DNA from: Streptomyces sp. NBRC 110611
Lineage (GTDB): Bacteria; Actinomycetota; Actinomycetes; Streptomycetales; Streptomycetaceae
NCBI RefSeq assembly: GCF_001590865.1
Contig: NZ_BBUY01000003.1
Span: 255,846-319,845 of the forward strand
Reading direction: 5' to 3'
DNA length: 64,000 bases
Below are positions 33,324-41,083 of this stretch, in pieces (within the stretch, counting starts at the first letter, position 1; each line of letters opens with the position of its first letter). The position numbers were made by a program, and so were the translations under genes. The notes under the pieces were generated by a model. It was not told the origin of the DNA. It saw nothing but the letters and a program-made list of their open reading frames with translations, and made no database searches.

Positions 33324-34997
33324 ATGAGCCAGGACGGCGCTCAGGGCCAATTCGAGGGCCGTTCGGTCGGCGGTGGACGTTACCAGCTTCGTGATCTTCT
33401 CGGGGCGGGCGGCATGGCGTCCGTGCACCTCGCGCACGACACCGTGCTCGACCGTGACGTCGCGGTCAAGACCCTGCACACCGAGCTCGGCCGCGAGCAG
33501 GCCTTCCGCGAGCGCTTCCGCCGCGAGGCCCAGTCCGTGGCGAAACTCACGCACACCAATATCGTCTCGGTCTTCGACTCCGGCGAGGACGAGCTCGACG
33601 GCGGCATGGTCCCGTACATCGTCATGGAGTACGTCGCGGGCCAGCCGCTCCGCTCCGACCTGGACGCCGACATCGCCCAGCACGGCGCGATGCCGACCGA
33701 GAAGGCCCTGAAGATCACCGCCGACGTACTGGCCGCGCTCGAGGTCAGCCACGAGATGGGCCTGGTCCACCGCGACATCAAGCCGGGCAACGTCATGCTG
33801 AACAAGCGCGGCGTCGTCAAGGTCATGGACTTCGGCATCGCCCGCGCCATGCAGTCCGGCGTGACGTCCATGACGCAGACCGGCATGGTCGTCGGCACCC
33901 CGCAGTACCTGTCGCCGGAGCAGGCGCTGGGGCGCGGGGTGGATGCCCGCTCCGACCTCTACTCGGTCGGCATCATGCTCTTCGAGCTGCTGACCGGACA
34001 GCTGCCGTTCGATGCGGACTCCCCGCTCGCCATCGCCTACGCCCATGTCCAGGAAGAGCCGCCGGTCCCGTCGAGCATCAACCAGTCGCTGCCGCCGGCC
34101 GTGGACGCGCTGGTGGCCCGGGCGCTGAAGAAGAACCCCAATGAGCGCTTCCCCACCGCCGAGGCGATGCGGGACGAGTGCCTGCGGATCGCCGGGTCCG
34201 GACAGTCCGGCGCCACGCCGCTGATCATCGGCGAGGGCCCGCGGGCGCGCACCAGCGGCGCCTCGGTGTCCTCCGCGGTGTTCCCCACCGCGTCCGGCAC
34301 CCCGCAGACCCCGGCCCCGCCGAACGTGCAGCAGCCGTACCAGCCGACGCCGACGGCCGGGTTCGGGCCCCAGACGCCCCCGCCGCCGAACAACGCCTAC
34401 CCGACACCGGCCCCGGCCCCCGGCCCTGTTCCTGGCCCGGTTCCCGGCCCGGCTCCGTTCAACAGCGGCGGCTTCCAGGCCCCGGCGGCGTATACCCCGC
34501 CGCCACCCGTGACCGCCCCGATGCCGTCGCCCGGCGGCCCCGGCCCGCGGAAGAACAACACCCCGGTGATCGTGGTCTCGGCGATCGTCGGGGTGATCGT
34601 GGTCATCACGATCGCGGTCGGCATCGGTCTGAGCGCCGGCTCCAGCGACGACAACAGCCACCGTGCCAGCCCGACGCCGACGTATTCGCGCTACTCGCCC
34701 AACGTCCGGCCCGAGGACAAGACGGCGACGATCGCGACGTCCAAGTGCACCGACCCGACCAAGAGCTCCGTCAACAAGGGCAAGATCATGGTCCCGTCGT
34801 TCCGCTACAAGCACCTCGACTCGGTGAAGAAGTGCATCGAGGCGGCCGGCTGGAAGTACCGGGTCGTCGGCGAGGAGAACAGCTCGCTCTGGGGCAAGAA
34901 CACCGTCGTCAAGCAGACCCCGGACCCCTACGGCTGGTGGTACCCGAGCCAGAACGACACCATCGAGCTGACCATCGCGAGCGGTCGCAGCAACTGA
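33324..34997 (+). CDS. transmembrane Ser/Thr protein kinase with a PASTA-like C-terminus
   Basis: This is a 557-residue Hanks-type kinase. The catalytic domain (about 18-275) has LGAGGMASVHLA, AVKTL, HRDIKPGN (His149, Asp151) and DFGIARAM. A Pro-rich juxtamembrane stretch (about 330-410) includes repeats of PGPVPG type. One transmembrane helix lies at about 415-437 (VIVVSAIVGVIVVITIAVGIG), and a single PASTA-like extracellular domain (about 485-553) has VPSFRYKHLDSVKKCIEAAG. PASTA domains sense muropeptides in related kinases. ATG at 33324 follows GGGGGAAGCGG; the upstream in-frame start at 33294 is not preferred. A 17-bp-stem terminator follows. Confidence 0.92.
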   Translation: MSQDGAQGQFEGRSVGGGRYQLRDLLGAGGMASVHLAHDTVLDRDVAVKTLHTELGREQAFRERFRREAQSVAKLTHTNIVSVFDSGEDELDGGMVPYIVMEYVAGQPLRSDLDADIAQHGAMPTEKALKITADVLAALEVSHEMGLVHRDIKPGNVMLNKRGVVKVMDFGIARAMQSGVTSMTQTGMVVGTPQYLSPEQALGRGVDARSDLYSVGIMLFELLTGQLPFDADSPLAIAYAHVQEEPPVPSSINQSLPPAVDALVARALKKNPNERFPTAEAMRDECLRIAGSGQSGATPLIIGEGPRARTSGASVSSAVFPTASGTPQTPAPPNVQQPYQPTPTAGFGPQTPPPPNNAYPTPAPAPGPVPGPVPGPAPFNSGGFQAPAAYTPPPPVTAPMPSPGGPGPRKNNTPVIVVSAIVGVIVVITIAVGIGLSAGSSDDNSHRASPTPTYSRYSPNVRPEDKTATIATSKCTDPTKSSVNKGKIMVPSFRYKHLDSVKKCIEAAGWKYRVVGEENSSLWGKNTVVKQTPDPYGWWYPSQNDTIELTIASGRSN

Positions 34998-35069
34998 CGG
35001 CGCAGCGTTCACGGACCAGACCAGACCGGACCGGGCCGACGCGGCTCACGGAACCGGCACGGCTCATGA

Positions 35070-35108
35070 GGAAGGGGCCGGCACGCGGAGTGCGTGCCGG
35101 CCCCTTCC
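35070..35108. terminator. bidirectional 17-bp-stem terminator
   Basis: 35070-35086 pairs perfectly with 35092-35108 around a GGAGT loop. It lies between the convergent kinase (stop 34997) and bpa (stop 35170). Confidence 0.85.
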
Positions 35109-35169
35109 GGCTGCTCAGCCGTCCGGCGCTCCGGGCGCCGCGCTTCTTCTCGCTGTCCGGTGCGGATCC

Positions 35170-35733
35170 TCAGAGGTACGGGCCCGAGCGGGCACCGCGC
35201 TGCTCGGTCAGGCCGTCCTCGTTCTCCATCCCGGCGACACCGGGCGGCAGCGCCCGGCGCATCTGCTCCAGCTGGGCACGGGCCGCCATCTGCTGAGCGA
35301 ACAGTGCGGTCTGGATGCCGTGGAAGAGCCCCTCCAGCCAGCCCACCAGCTGCGCCTGGGCGATCCGCAGCTCCGACTCCGTCGGCACCGACTCATCGGT
35401 GAAGGGCAGCGACAGCCGCTCCAGCTCCTCGACCAGCTCGGGTGCCAGCCCGTCCTCCAGCTCCTTCACCGAGCTGGCGTGGATCTCCTTGAGCCGGACC
35501 CGGCTTGCCTCGTCCAGAGGAGCGGCCTTCACCTCCTCCAGCAGCTGCTTGATCATGCTGCCGATGCGCATGACCTTCGCAGGCTGTTCGACCATGTCCG
35601 TCACCGGCACCTCGCGAGGCTCCTCGCCGTCCTCCCCGCCGCCGGAACCGGCGTTGCCGAGCGCCATGCCGTCCGGGCCGACAACCAGGACGTGGGGGTT
35701 CTCCTGCGACCGTTCGTTCATCGGCATATCCAT
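35170..35733 (-). CDS. bpa: bacterial proteasome activator (Bpa/PafE-type)
   Basis: This 187-residue protein of the Bpa family has a disordered N-terminus (about 1-45), the conserved helical core that forms a ring (about 48-160; EQPAKVMRIGSMIKQLLEEV and RIAQAQLVGWLEGLFHGIQT) and the C-terminal SGPYL tail, equivalent to the GQYL-type motif that docks into the 20S proteasome alpha-ring. It opens the proteasome gate without ATP and delivers unfolded proteins and repressors such as HspR in mycobacteria. ATG at 35733 gives the MDMPMNERS start usual for this family; ATG at 35742 is an alternative. No proteasome genes are in the window. Confidence 0.92.
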   Translation of the reverse strand: MDMPMNERSQENPHVLVVGPDGMALGNAGSGGGEDGEEPREVPVTDMVEQPAKVMRIGSMIKQLLEEVKAAPLDEASRVRLKEIHASSVKELEDGLAPELVEELERLSLPFTDESVPTESELRIAQAQLVGWLEGLFHGIQTALFAQQMAARAQLEQMRRALPPGVAGMENEDGLTEQRGARSGPYL

Positions 35734-35821
35734 GCCGCCCATTCTCTCGTACGAGGGGTTATGAACGGTGGTGCCCCCGCGAGAACATGATCCACCTTCC
35801 CGCAAGGGCCCGTCGGGCACG

Positions 35822-35895
35822 GTTTCACGTGAAACAGTCGGGCTCGCAGCGCTGTTTCACGTGAAACAGCGGCTGTTTCACGTGAAACAGCCGCT
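35822..35895. other. parS: parS triplet (35822-35835, 35854-35867, 35875-35888)
   Basis: Three perfect sites lie within 67 bp. The second and third sit in larger palindromes (22 bp at 35850-35871 and 28 bp at 35868-35895). The cluster ends 5 bp before the stop codon of the next minus-strand gene. Confidence 0.93.
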
Positions 35896-35899
35896 CAGA

Positions 35900-36775
35900 T
35901 CAGCGCCGCCGCAGCCGCAGGCCGAAGAAGGCCAGCCCCAGTCCGGTCAGGGTGAGACCGGCGCCCATCGGCAGAACCCGCTCGACCGGGGCCGTCGGGG
36001 CCTCCAGGGCGTACGGGCCGGGCGTCGCACCCGCCACATCATCCGTGCTCCCCGGAGCAGGGGGCTCCTTCGGTGCGGCACTCGGCCCCGGAAGCGGCGG
36101 CAGCGTCTTGTCACGACGCGGGGTGCGCCGCTTCTCTCCGTCGCCGTGGTGCGAAGGCGTCGGCCACGCTGTGGCCGCGGGCGCGTGGGGCTCGGGCTCC
36201 GCAGGGCTACGGCGCTTCGACGATGCGCCATGGTGGCCGGGCCGGGGGTGCGCGCGTTTGCTGTGAGGCGAGCCATGCCGATGTCCGGGGTGGTCCCGGA
36301 GGCCCATGTCATCGTCCAGGTACCAGATGTCGTACGGCGGGAAGTCAGGGCCGAACGAGTGATGCGGACCGTCGTGCCGGCCCCGGTGCCCGGGGTGGTG
36401 AAGCAGCCCGTGCGGGAGCGCGGCCAGGACGTTCGACAGGCCGGGAAACCCGTCCGGAAGTCCATGGAAGCGCGCCGGGGGCCCGGAGTGCCCGGCACGG
36501 CCCCGGTTCGCTCCGGGCCGCCCACCGGCCGGCAAGAGGGCTCGCAGACCGTCCTCCACCCCGAAGTCGTCGGGTCCGAAGCCAAGGGCCCGGAGGGTTC
36601 CGGGCATCGGGAGATCGGTTGGATCGTCATGGCGGGCGAAGTCGGGAGGCCGGTCGACCGGCGTGTCCCGCCGGTCCGAGGCTGCCGCGGGGGTACCCCC
36701 CACGGGAACGGGCAGGACGACGGCGGCGACCAACAGACCGGTGGCGATGCGCGAACGGAATCCTGGAGCGACCAC
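35900..36775 (-). CDS. exported His/Pro-rich protein with a C-terminal anchor
   Basis: This is a 291-residue protein with no recognised domain. The signal peptide covers about 1-33 (IATGLLVAAVVLPVPVGG). The middle is rich in His, Pro, Gly and Asp, with runs such as HGLLHHPGHRGRHDGPHH (about 119-136) and several HxxH spacings. The end has VLPMGAG, a hydrophobic stretch and a terminal RLRRR, which looks like a sortase-like or tail-anchor signal, although LPMGAG is not the canonical LPxTG. Metal binding is inference from the His clusters. It starts with GTG at 36775, preceded by GGAGGGG. Confidence 0.65.
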   Translation of the reverse strand: MVAPGFRSRIATGLLVAAVVLPVPVGGTPAAASDRRDTPVDRPPDFARHDDPTDLPMPGTLRALGFGPDDFGVEDGLRALLPAGGRPGANRGRAGHSGPPARFHGLPDGFPGLSNVLAALPHGLLHHPGHRGRHDGPHHSFGPDFPPYDIWYLDDDMGLRDHPGHRHGSPHSKRAHPRPGHHGASSKRRSPAEPEPHAPAATAWPTPSHHGDGEKRRTPRRDKTLPPLPGPSAAPKEPPAPGSTDDVAGATPGPYALEAPTAPVERVLPMGAGLTLTGLGLAFFGLRLRRR

Positions 36776-36915
36776 AGTGCCCCTCCCGTGCCGAGCCGTC
36801 GGGTGACCTGTTCAGCGTCACATGTGACCAGATTCACGGCATCTCGAGGCTGTCGACCGGGCTATCCGCCGACGCAGCGGGAGGGGCGGGCGCGGGTGGG
36901 CCGCGCGGGGCCGGC

Positions 36916-37893
36916 TCAGACGGTCAGCACGACCTTGCCGACATGCAGGCCGGCGTCCACCACCCGATGCGCCTCGGCGACCTCGGCCATCGGGAGTGTG
37001 CGGTCCACGACCGGCCGGACCTGACCGTTGACGATCAGCGGCCAGACATGCTCCCGTACGGCGGCGACAATGGCCGCCTTCTCGTTCAGCGGGCGGGCCC
37101 GCAACCCGGCGCCGGTGATCGCGCCGCGCTTGGCCATCAGAGCGGCGAGATTCAGCTCCGCCTTCACCCCGCCCTGCAGCCCGATGACCGCCAGCCGTCC
37201 GCTCACCGCCAGCGCCTTGACGTTTCGCTGCAGGTACTTCGCGCCGATGATGTCGAGGATGACGTCCGCGCCCTGGCCGTCGGTGGCCTTGCGGATCTCC
37301 TGGACGAAGTCCTGTTCGCGGTAGTCGATGAGGATGTCCGCGCCCAACTCCGCGCAGCGGGCCAGCTTTTCGGGACTCCCCGCGGTCACCGCGACCCGTG
37401 CGCCGACCGCCTTGGCAAGCTGGATCGCCATCGTGCCGACGCCGCTGGCGCCGCCGTGGACCAGCAGTGTCTCCCCGGGCCGAAGGTGCGCGATCATGAA
37501 GACGTTCGACCAGACCGTGCAGGTCACCTCGGGCAGCGCGGCAGCCGTGACCAGGTCCAGGCCGGCCGGTACCGGCAGCACCTGCCCGGCCGGCACCGCG
37601 ACCTTCTCGGCGTAGCCGCCGCCCGCCAGCAGCGCGCACACCTCGTCTCCCACGGCCCAGCCGTGCACGCCGGGGCCGACCGCACTGATCCGTCCCGAGC
37701 ACTCCAGGCCGGGGTACGGGGAGGCGCCGGGCGGCGGGTCGTAGAACCCCTGACGCTGTAGCAGATCGGCGCGGTTCACGGCACTGGCCGCGACATCGAT
37801 CAGGACCTCGCCCTCGGCGGGCTGCGGATCGGGGACTTCCGCCCAGACAAGTGCTTCGGGGCCACCGGGTTCCGGGATAGTGATCGCTCGCAT
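36916..37893 (-). CDS. zinc-type NAD(P)H quinone oxidoreductase (QOR/PIG3-like)
   Basis: This 325-residue medium-chain dehydrogenase/reductase has a GroES-like N-domain (about 25-115; NRADLLQRQGFYDPPPGASP is typical of the PIG3 quinone reductase group) and a Rossmann domain with VHGGASGVGTMAIQLAKA near 145-162. It probably reduces quinones or enones with NADPH and lacks the structural-zinc cysteine set. The neighbours share no operon with it: the next gene to the left on the same strand starts 141 bp away. Confidence 0.9.
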   Translation of the reverse strand: MRAITIPEPGGPEALVWAEVPDPQPAEGEVLIDVAASAVNRADLLQRQGFYDPPPGASPYPGLECSGRISAVGPGVHGWAVGDEVCALLAGGGYAEKVAVPAGQVLPVPAGLDLVTAAALPEVTCTVWSNVFMIAHLRPGETLLVHGGASGVGTMAIQLAKAVGARVAVTAGSPEKLARCAELGADILIDYREQDFVQEIRKATDGQGADVILDIIGAKYLQRNVKALAVSGRLAVIGLQGGVKAELNLAALMAKRGAITGAGLRARPLNEKAAIVAAVREHVWPLIVNGQVRPVVDRTLPMAEVAEAHRVVDAGLHVGKVVLTV

Positions 37894-38228
37894 GGCCGCG
37901 AGGCTACTCGCCGTCCGCGCCGGGAGCGACGGTGCGGGAGCCGGTGACGACAGCCGGGTCGGTCACCCGCCCCGCACGCGGTCGGACTGTTCACCCGCTC
38001 GGCGCATCGGGGAGACGCCGGTGCCGGGCAGCCGGCAACCACACGGCACCGAGACGACCAGGTCGCCGGTCTCCCGTACGGACGTGCCGGCCTCCGCGCT
38101 CCGGCGGGCGGCCGGTGCAGCGCGACACCCTCTCAACCGGACGTAAAGCCGGCCCGATCCCGGAGGATGGCCGCATGCCTTACCGCACGAACTTCCACAG
38201 CACGGGCCACACAAGAGGTGTCGGCTAG
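37894..38228. other. 335-bp region without a recognisable gene
   Basis: This lies upstream of divergent genes (quinone oxidoreductase and potassium channel). Short frames exist on both strands but none has an SD plus family resemblance. I see no clear operator. Confidence 0.4.
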
Positions 38229-39350
38229 ATGAGGGAAGAGCAGCAGCATCCGGTCCGCAGCACCGGAAGGGGCTCCATCCTCCGAGCCCTCTGGTCTCGT
38301 CCACGAACGCGGAGCGAGGAGGATGCCGAGGCCGGACGATCCATCGTCCTGCCCGTCCAGGGTACGAAGCCGCCCCTCCAACAAGTCCTCCGCCGGCTTC
38401 TCATGGCGCTGCTGGTTCTGCTGGCGACGGTCCTCATCGTCTGGATCGACCGCGACGAGTACCACGACAACGCCGATGGGAAGGTCGATCTCCTCGACTG
38501 CTTCTACTACGCGACGGTCACGCTCTCCACCACGGGCTACGGCGACATCGTCCCGTACGGCGACGGCGCCCGGCTGCTGAACATCCTGCTCGTCACACCG
38601 CTCAGGGTGATGTTCCTGATCATCCTGGTCGGCACCACACTCGAAGTACTCGCCGAACGCACTCGGCATCAGGTACGCATTCACCGCTGGAGAACCCGCA
38701 TGCGAGATCACGTTGTTGTCATCGGGTACGGCACCAAGGGCCGCCACACCGCCGAGACATTGATCAGCCAGGGCGTCCCCAGGGACCAGATCGTCGTGGT
38801 CGACCCGCAGCAGAAGGCGGTAGACGCAGCCAGCGCCGATGGACTTGTGGGCGTCCTGGGGGATGCGACCCGCTCCGAGACCCTACTCAAGGCGGAACTG
38901 CAGCGCGCTTTGAAGATCGTCATCGCGCCTCAGCGAGACGACACCGCAGCCCTGGTGACGCTCACCGCGCGACAGCTCAACAAGCGCGCTTCCATCGTGG
39001 TCGCGGTTCGGGAGGACGAGAACGTCCCTTTGCTGAAGCAGAGCGGAGCCGACACGGTTGTCACGAGTTCCAGCTCAGCGGGTCGTCTGCTCGGCATGTC
39101 GATGGCCAGCCCGCACGCGAGCACAGTCCTGGAAGATCTCATGACGTACGGCAGCGGACTGGACCTCAAGGAGCGCCCGGTGACCAAGCCCGAGGCCGGC
39201 CGTTCCCCCCGCGAGTGCGATGACCTGGTCGTGGCCGTCGTACGAGGGCACCGGGTGCTGGACTACACCCATCCCGAGGCCGCCACGCTCCAGCTCACCG
39301 ACCGGCTCATCACCATCCAGCGAGCGATGGCCAACGGCCATGACGTCTGA
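38229..39350 (+). CDS. TrkA-N-linked potassium channel
   Basis: This is a 373-residue channel: a cytosolic N-terminus, helix TM1 (about 56-72, LLMALLVLLATVLIVW), the pore with selectivity filter TTGYGD at residues 101-106, helix TM2 (about 115-138), then an RCK/TrkA-N Rossmann domain (about 155-275; DHVVVIGYGTKGRHTAE) and a C-terminal RCK-like part. It conducts K+ and is gated by a nucleotide or ion bound to the RCK ring. Wobble positions are noticeably less GC-rich than in neighbours (for example codons CTA, AGT, CCT, TTG), which could mean a different origin. Its stop is 14 bp from the convergent moeA stop. Confidence 0.9.
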   Translation: MREEQQHPVRSTGRGSILRALWSRPRTRSEEDAEAGRSIVLPVQGTKPPLQQVLRRLLMALLVLLATVLIVWIDRDEYHDNADGKVDLLDCFYYATVTLSTTGYGDIVPYGDGARLLNILLVTPLRVMFLIILVGTTLEVLAERTRHQVRIHRWRTRMRDHVVVIGYGTKGRHTAETLISQGVPRDQIVVVDPQQKAVDAASADGLVGVLGDATRSETLLKAELQRALKIVIAPQRDDTAALVTLTARQLNKRASIVVAVREDENVPLLKQSGADTVVTSSSSAGRLLGMSMASPHASTVLEDLMTYGSGLDLKERPVTKPEAGRSPRECDDLVVAVVRGHRVLDYTHPEAATLQLTDRLITIQRAMANGHDV

Positions 39351-39364
39351 CGCCTCATGGGCCA

Positions 39365-41083
39365 TCAGCAGCCGTCGGCCGACGGCCCCGCTGACCAGGG
39401 CAGTTCGAGTATCTCGAGCTCGGCACCGGCCTCCGCGCCGCCGGGCGGAATGACGGCGAGCGCATCGGCGGCGGCGATCCCGCGCAGCATGGCGGGGCCG
39501 TGGAACCGCAGCGGCGCCGCGACCAGACCGTGCCGTTCGTCTTCGCGGTAGGCCACCGGAACGAGCCGGGTGTCCTGCGGATGCCCGCGGACGGCGGAAG
39601 CCAGCGGCGTACGGCAGGGCGCCGCCGGGCTGCGGGCCGCGAGCGTACGGAGCAGCGGCTCGGCGAGCGTGCACAGCCCGGAGACGGCGGCGAGGGGGTT
39701 GCCGGGCAGGCCGACGAGGTGCCGGCGCGGGGCGAGCCGGGCGAGCAGCATGGGGTGCCCGGGGCGTACCGCCACACCGTCCACCAGCACCTCCGCGCCC
39801 AGGCGACGCAGGGTGGGGTGCACATGGTCGACCGGACCCGACGCGGTACCTCCGGTGGTGATCACCACATCGGCGGTGGAGTCCACGAGGGCCGCGTACA
39901 GCGTGTCGGCGTCGTCGGCGAGGCGGCGCGGGGCGGACGCCTCGACGCCCAGCGCACGCAACCAGGGGCCGAGCATCGGACCGAGCGCATCCCGGATCCG
40001 GCCCTCCTGGGGCAGCCCGTGGTCCAGCAACTCATCGCCCAGTACGAATACTTCGGTCCGCGGCCGGGGGTGGACGGACAGCTCGTCGTAACCGGAGGCG
40101 GCGGCCAGACCGAGCACGGCGGGGGTCACCAGGACGCCGGCCGGCAGGAGGTGGTCACCGCGCCGGCACTCCTGGCCGCGTGGGCGGATGTCCTGGCCGG
40201 GCGGCGCGGGCCGCGGGGCGTACAGCCGCCGCCCGCCGTCGCTCAGCGCCCGGACCTCGCCGCGCTCGCTGCGCAGTACGGCGGTGGCACCGGCCGGGAT
40301 GCGGGCACCGGTGGCGATCGGGATCGCATGACCGTCGGGGAGCGCCTCGGTGGGGGCATGACCGGCGAGGATGCCGGGAGGTTCAGCGGCGGCGGGCGCG
40401 TCGGCGGGCTGGTCGAGGCGCCAGGGCCCGGGGCCGGCGACCGCCCAGCCGTCCATCGCCGAGGTGTCGAACGACGGCAGATCGGTGAGCGCGGTGAGCG
40501 GCGCGGCGAGCGTCCGGCCGAGCGCCTCGCCCAGCGCCGCAGTCACGGGCGGGGGCGGGCCGGGTACGGCCTGCCCGGCGATGTGGCGCGCGGTCCGCCA
40601 GGGGACGGCGGCGGAAGGGGGGCCGGAGGCCGTGGGCCCTTGAGGGGCGGCGAAGTGGCGGGGAAGACCGGGCCCCGGGGAGGCATGGCCGTCCGGGGCA
40701 CCGCCAGACGCGGCGCGACCGTCCGGGGTGCGGCCAGACGCGGCGCGACCGTCCGGGCGAGCTGATCCAGCCATGCGGCCGGCGGGCGGCTGACCGCCAC
40801 CGTCGCCGGTGGCCCTTCCGTCGGCCGGCACGGCATCGCGGGCGTGATTGACGTAATGCATGTGATTGACGTGATGGACGTGATTGACCAGCGCCAGCGC
40901 ATCGGCGAAGGGATCGTCCGGCAGACCGGCCTCGTCCGGTGCTCCACTCTCCGGTTCACCGCTCTCCGGTGCCCCGCTCATCGGCTCCGCGGACGGTGCG
41001 TCGAGATTCCCGAACGGCCCGTCCGGCTCTCCGGATGGCTTGTTGAGCTCTCCGGACGGGCCGTTGATCTGTCCGTCGGTCAT
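39365..41083 (-). CDS. moeA: molybdopterin molybdotransferase MoeA with a long repeat-rich N-terminus
   Basis: This is a 572-residue protein. The C-terminal part (about 175-572) is MoeA: LPSFDTSAMDGWAV, IPIATGARIPAGATAVL, VITTGGTASG and GLPGNPLAAVSG are all present. MoeA inserts molybdate into MPT-AMP. The first 175 residues are unlike ordinary MoeA (about 400 residues in all): GPSGEL-type and SGAPESGEPES repeats, a VNHVHHVNHMHYVNH stretch and PDGRAASG repeats. ATG at 41083 overlaps the mobA stop by 4 bases (ATGA). It is the last gene of the bkdA-bkdB-bkdC-mobA-moeA operon. Confidence 0.88.
   Translation of the reverse strand: MTDGQINGPSGELNKPSGEPDGPFGNLDAPSAEPMSGAPESGEPESGAPDEAGLPDDPFADALALVNHVHHVNHMHYVNHARDAVPADGRATGDGGGQPPAGRMAGSARPDGRAASGRTPDGRAASGGAPDGHASPGPGLPRHFAAPQGPTASGPPSAAVPWRTARHIAGQAVPGPPPPVTAALGEALGRTLAAPLTALTDLPSFDTSAMDGWAVAGPGPWRLDQPADAPAAAEPPGILAGHAPTEALPDGHAIPIATGARIPAGATAVLRSERGEVRALSDGGRRLYAPRPAPPGQDIRPRGQECRRGDHLLPAGVLVTPAVLGLAAASGYDELSVHPRPRTEVFVLGDELLDHGLPQEGRIRDALGPMLGPWLRALGVEASAPRRLADDADTLYAALVDSTADVVITTGGTASGPVDHVHPTLRRLGAEVLVDGVAVRPGHPMLLARLAPRRHLVGLPGNPLAAVSGLCTLAEPLLRTLAARSPAAPCRTPLASAVRGHPQDTRLVPVAYREDERHGLVAAPLRFHGPAMLRGIAAADALAVIPPGGAEAGAELEILELPWSAGPSADGC
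40691..40750 (-). repeat. 2 x 30-bp repeat in moeA
   Basis: Copies at 40691-40720 and 40721-40750 differ at only a few bases and encode PDGRAASG-type units in the MoeA N-terminal extension. Confidence 0.8.
40844..40888 (-). repeat. 5 x 9-bp repeat in moeA
   Basis: GTGATTGAC occurs at 40844, 40862 and 40880, with variants at 40853 and 40871. It encodes the VNH/VHH/MHY series on the minus strand and is strikingly less GC-rich than its surroundings. Confidence 0.8.
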
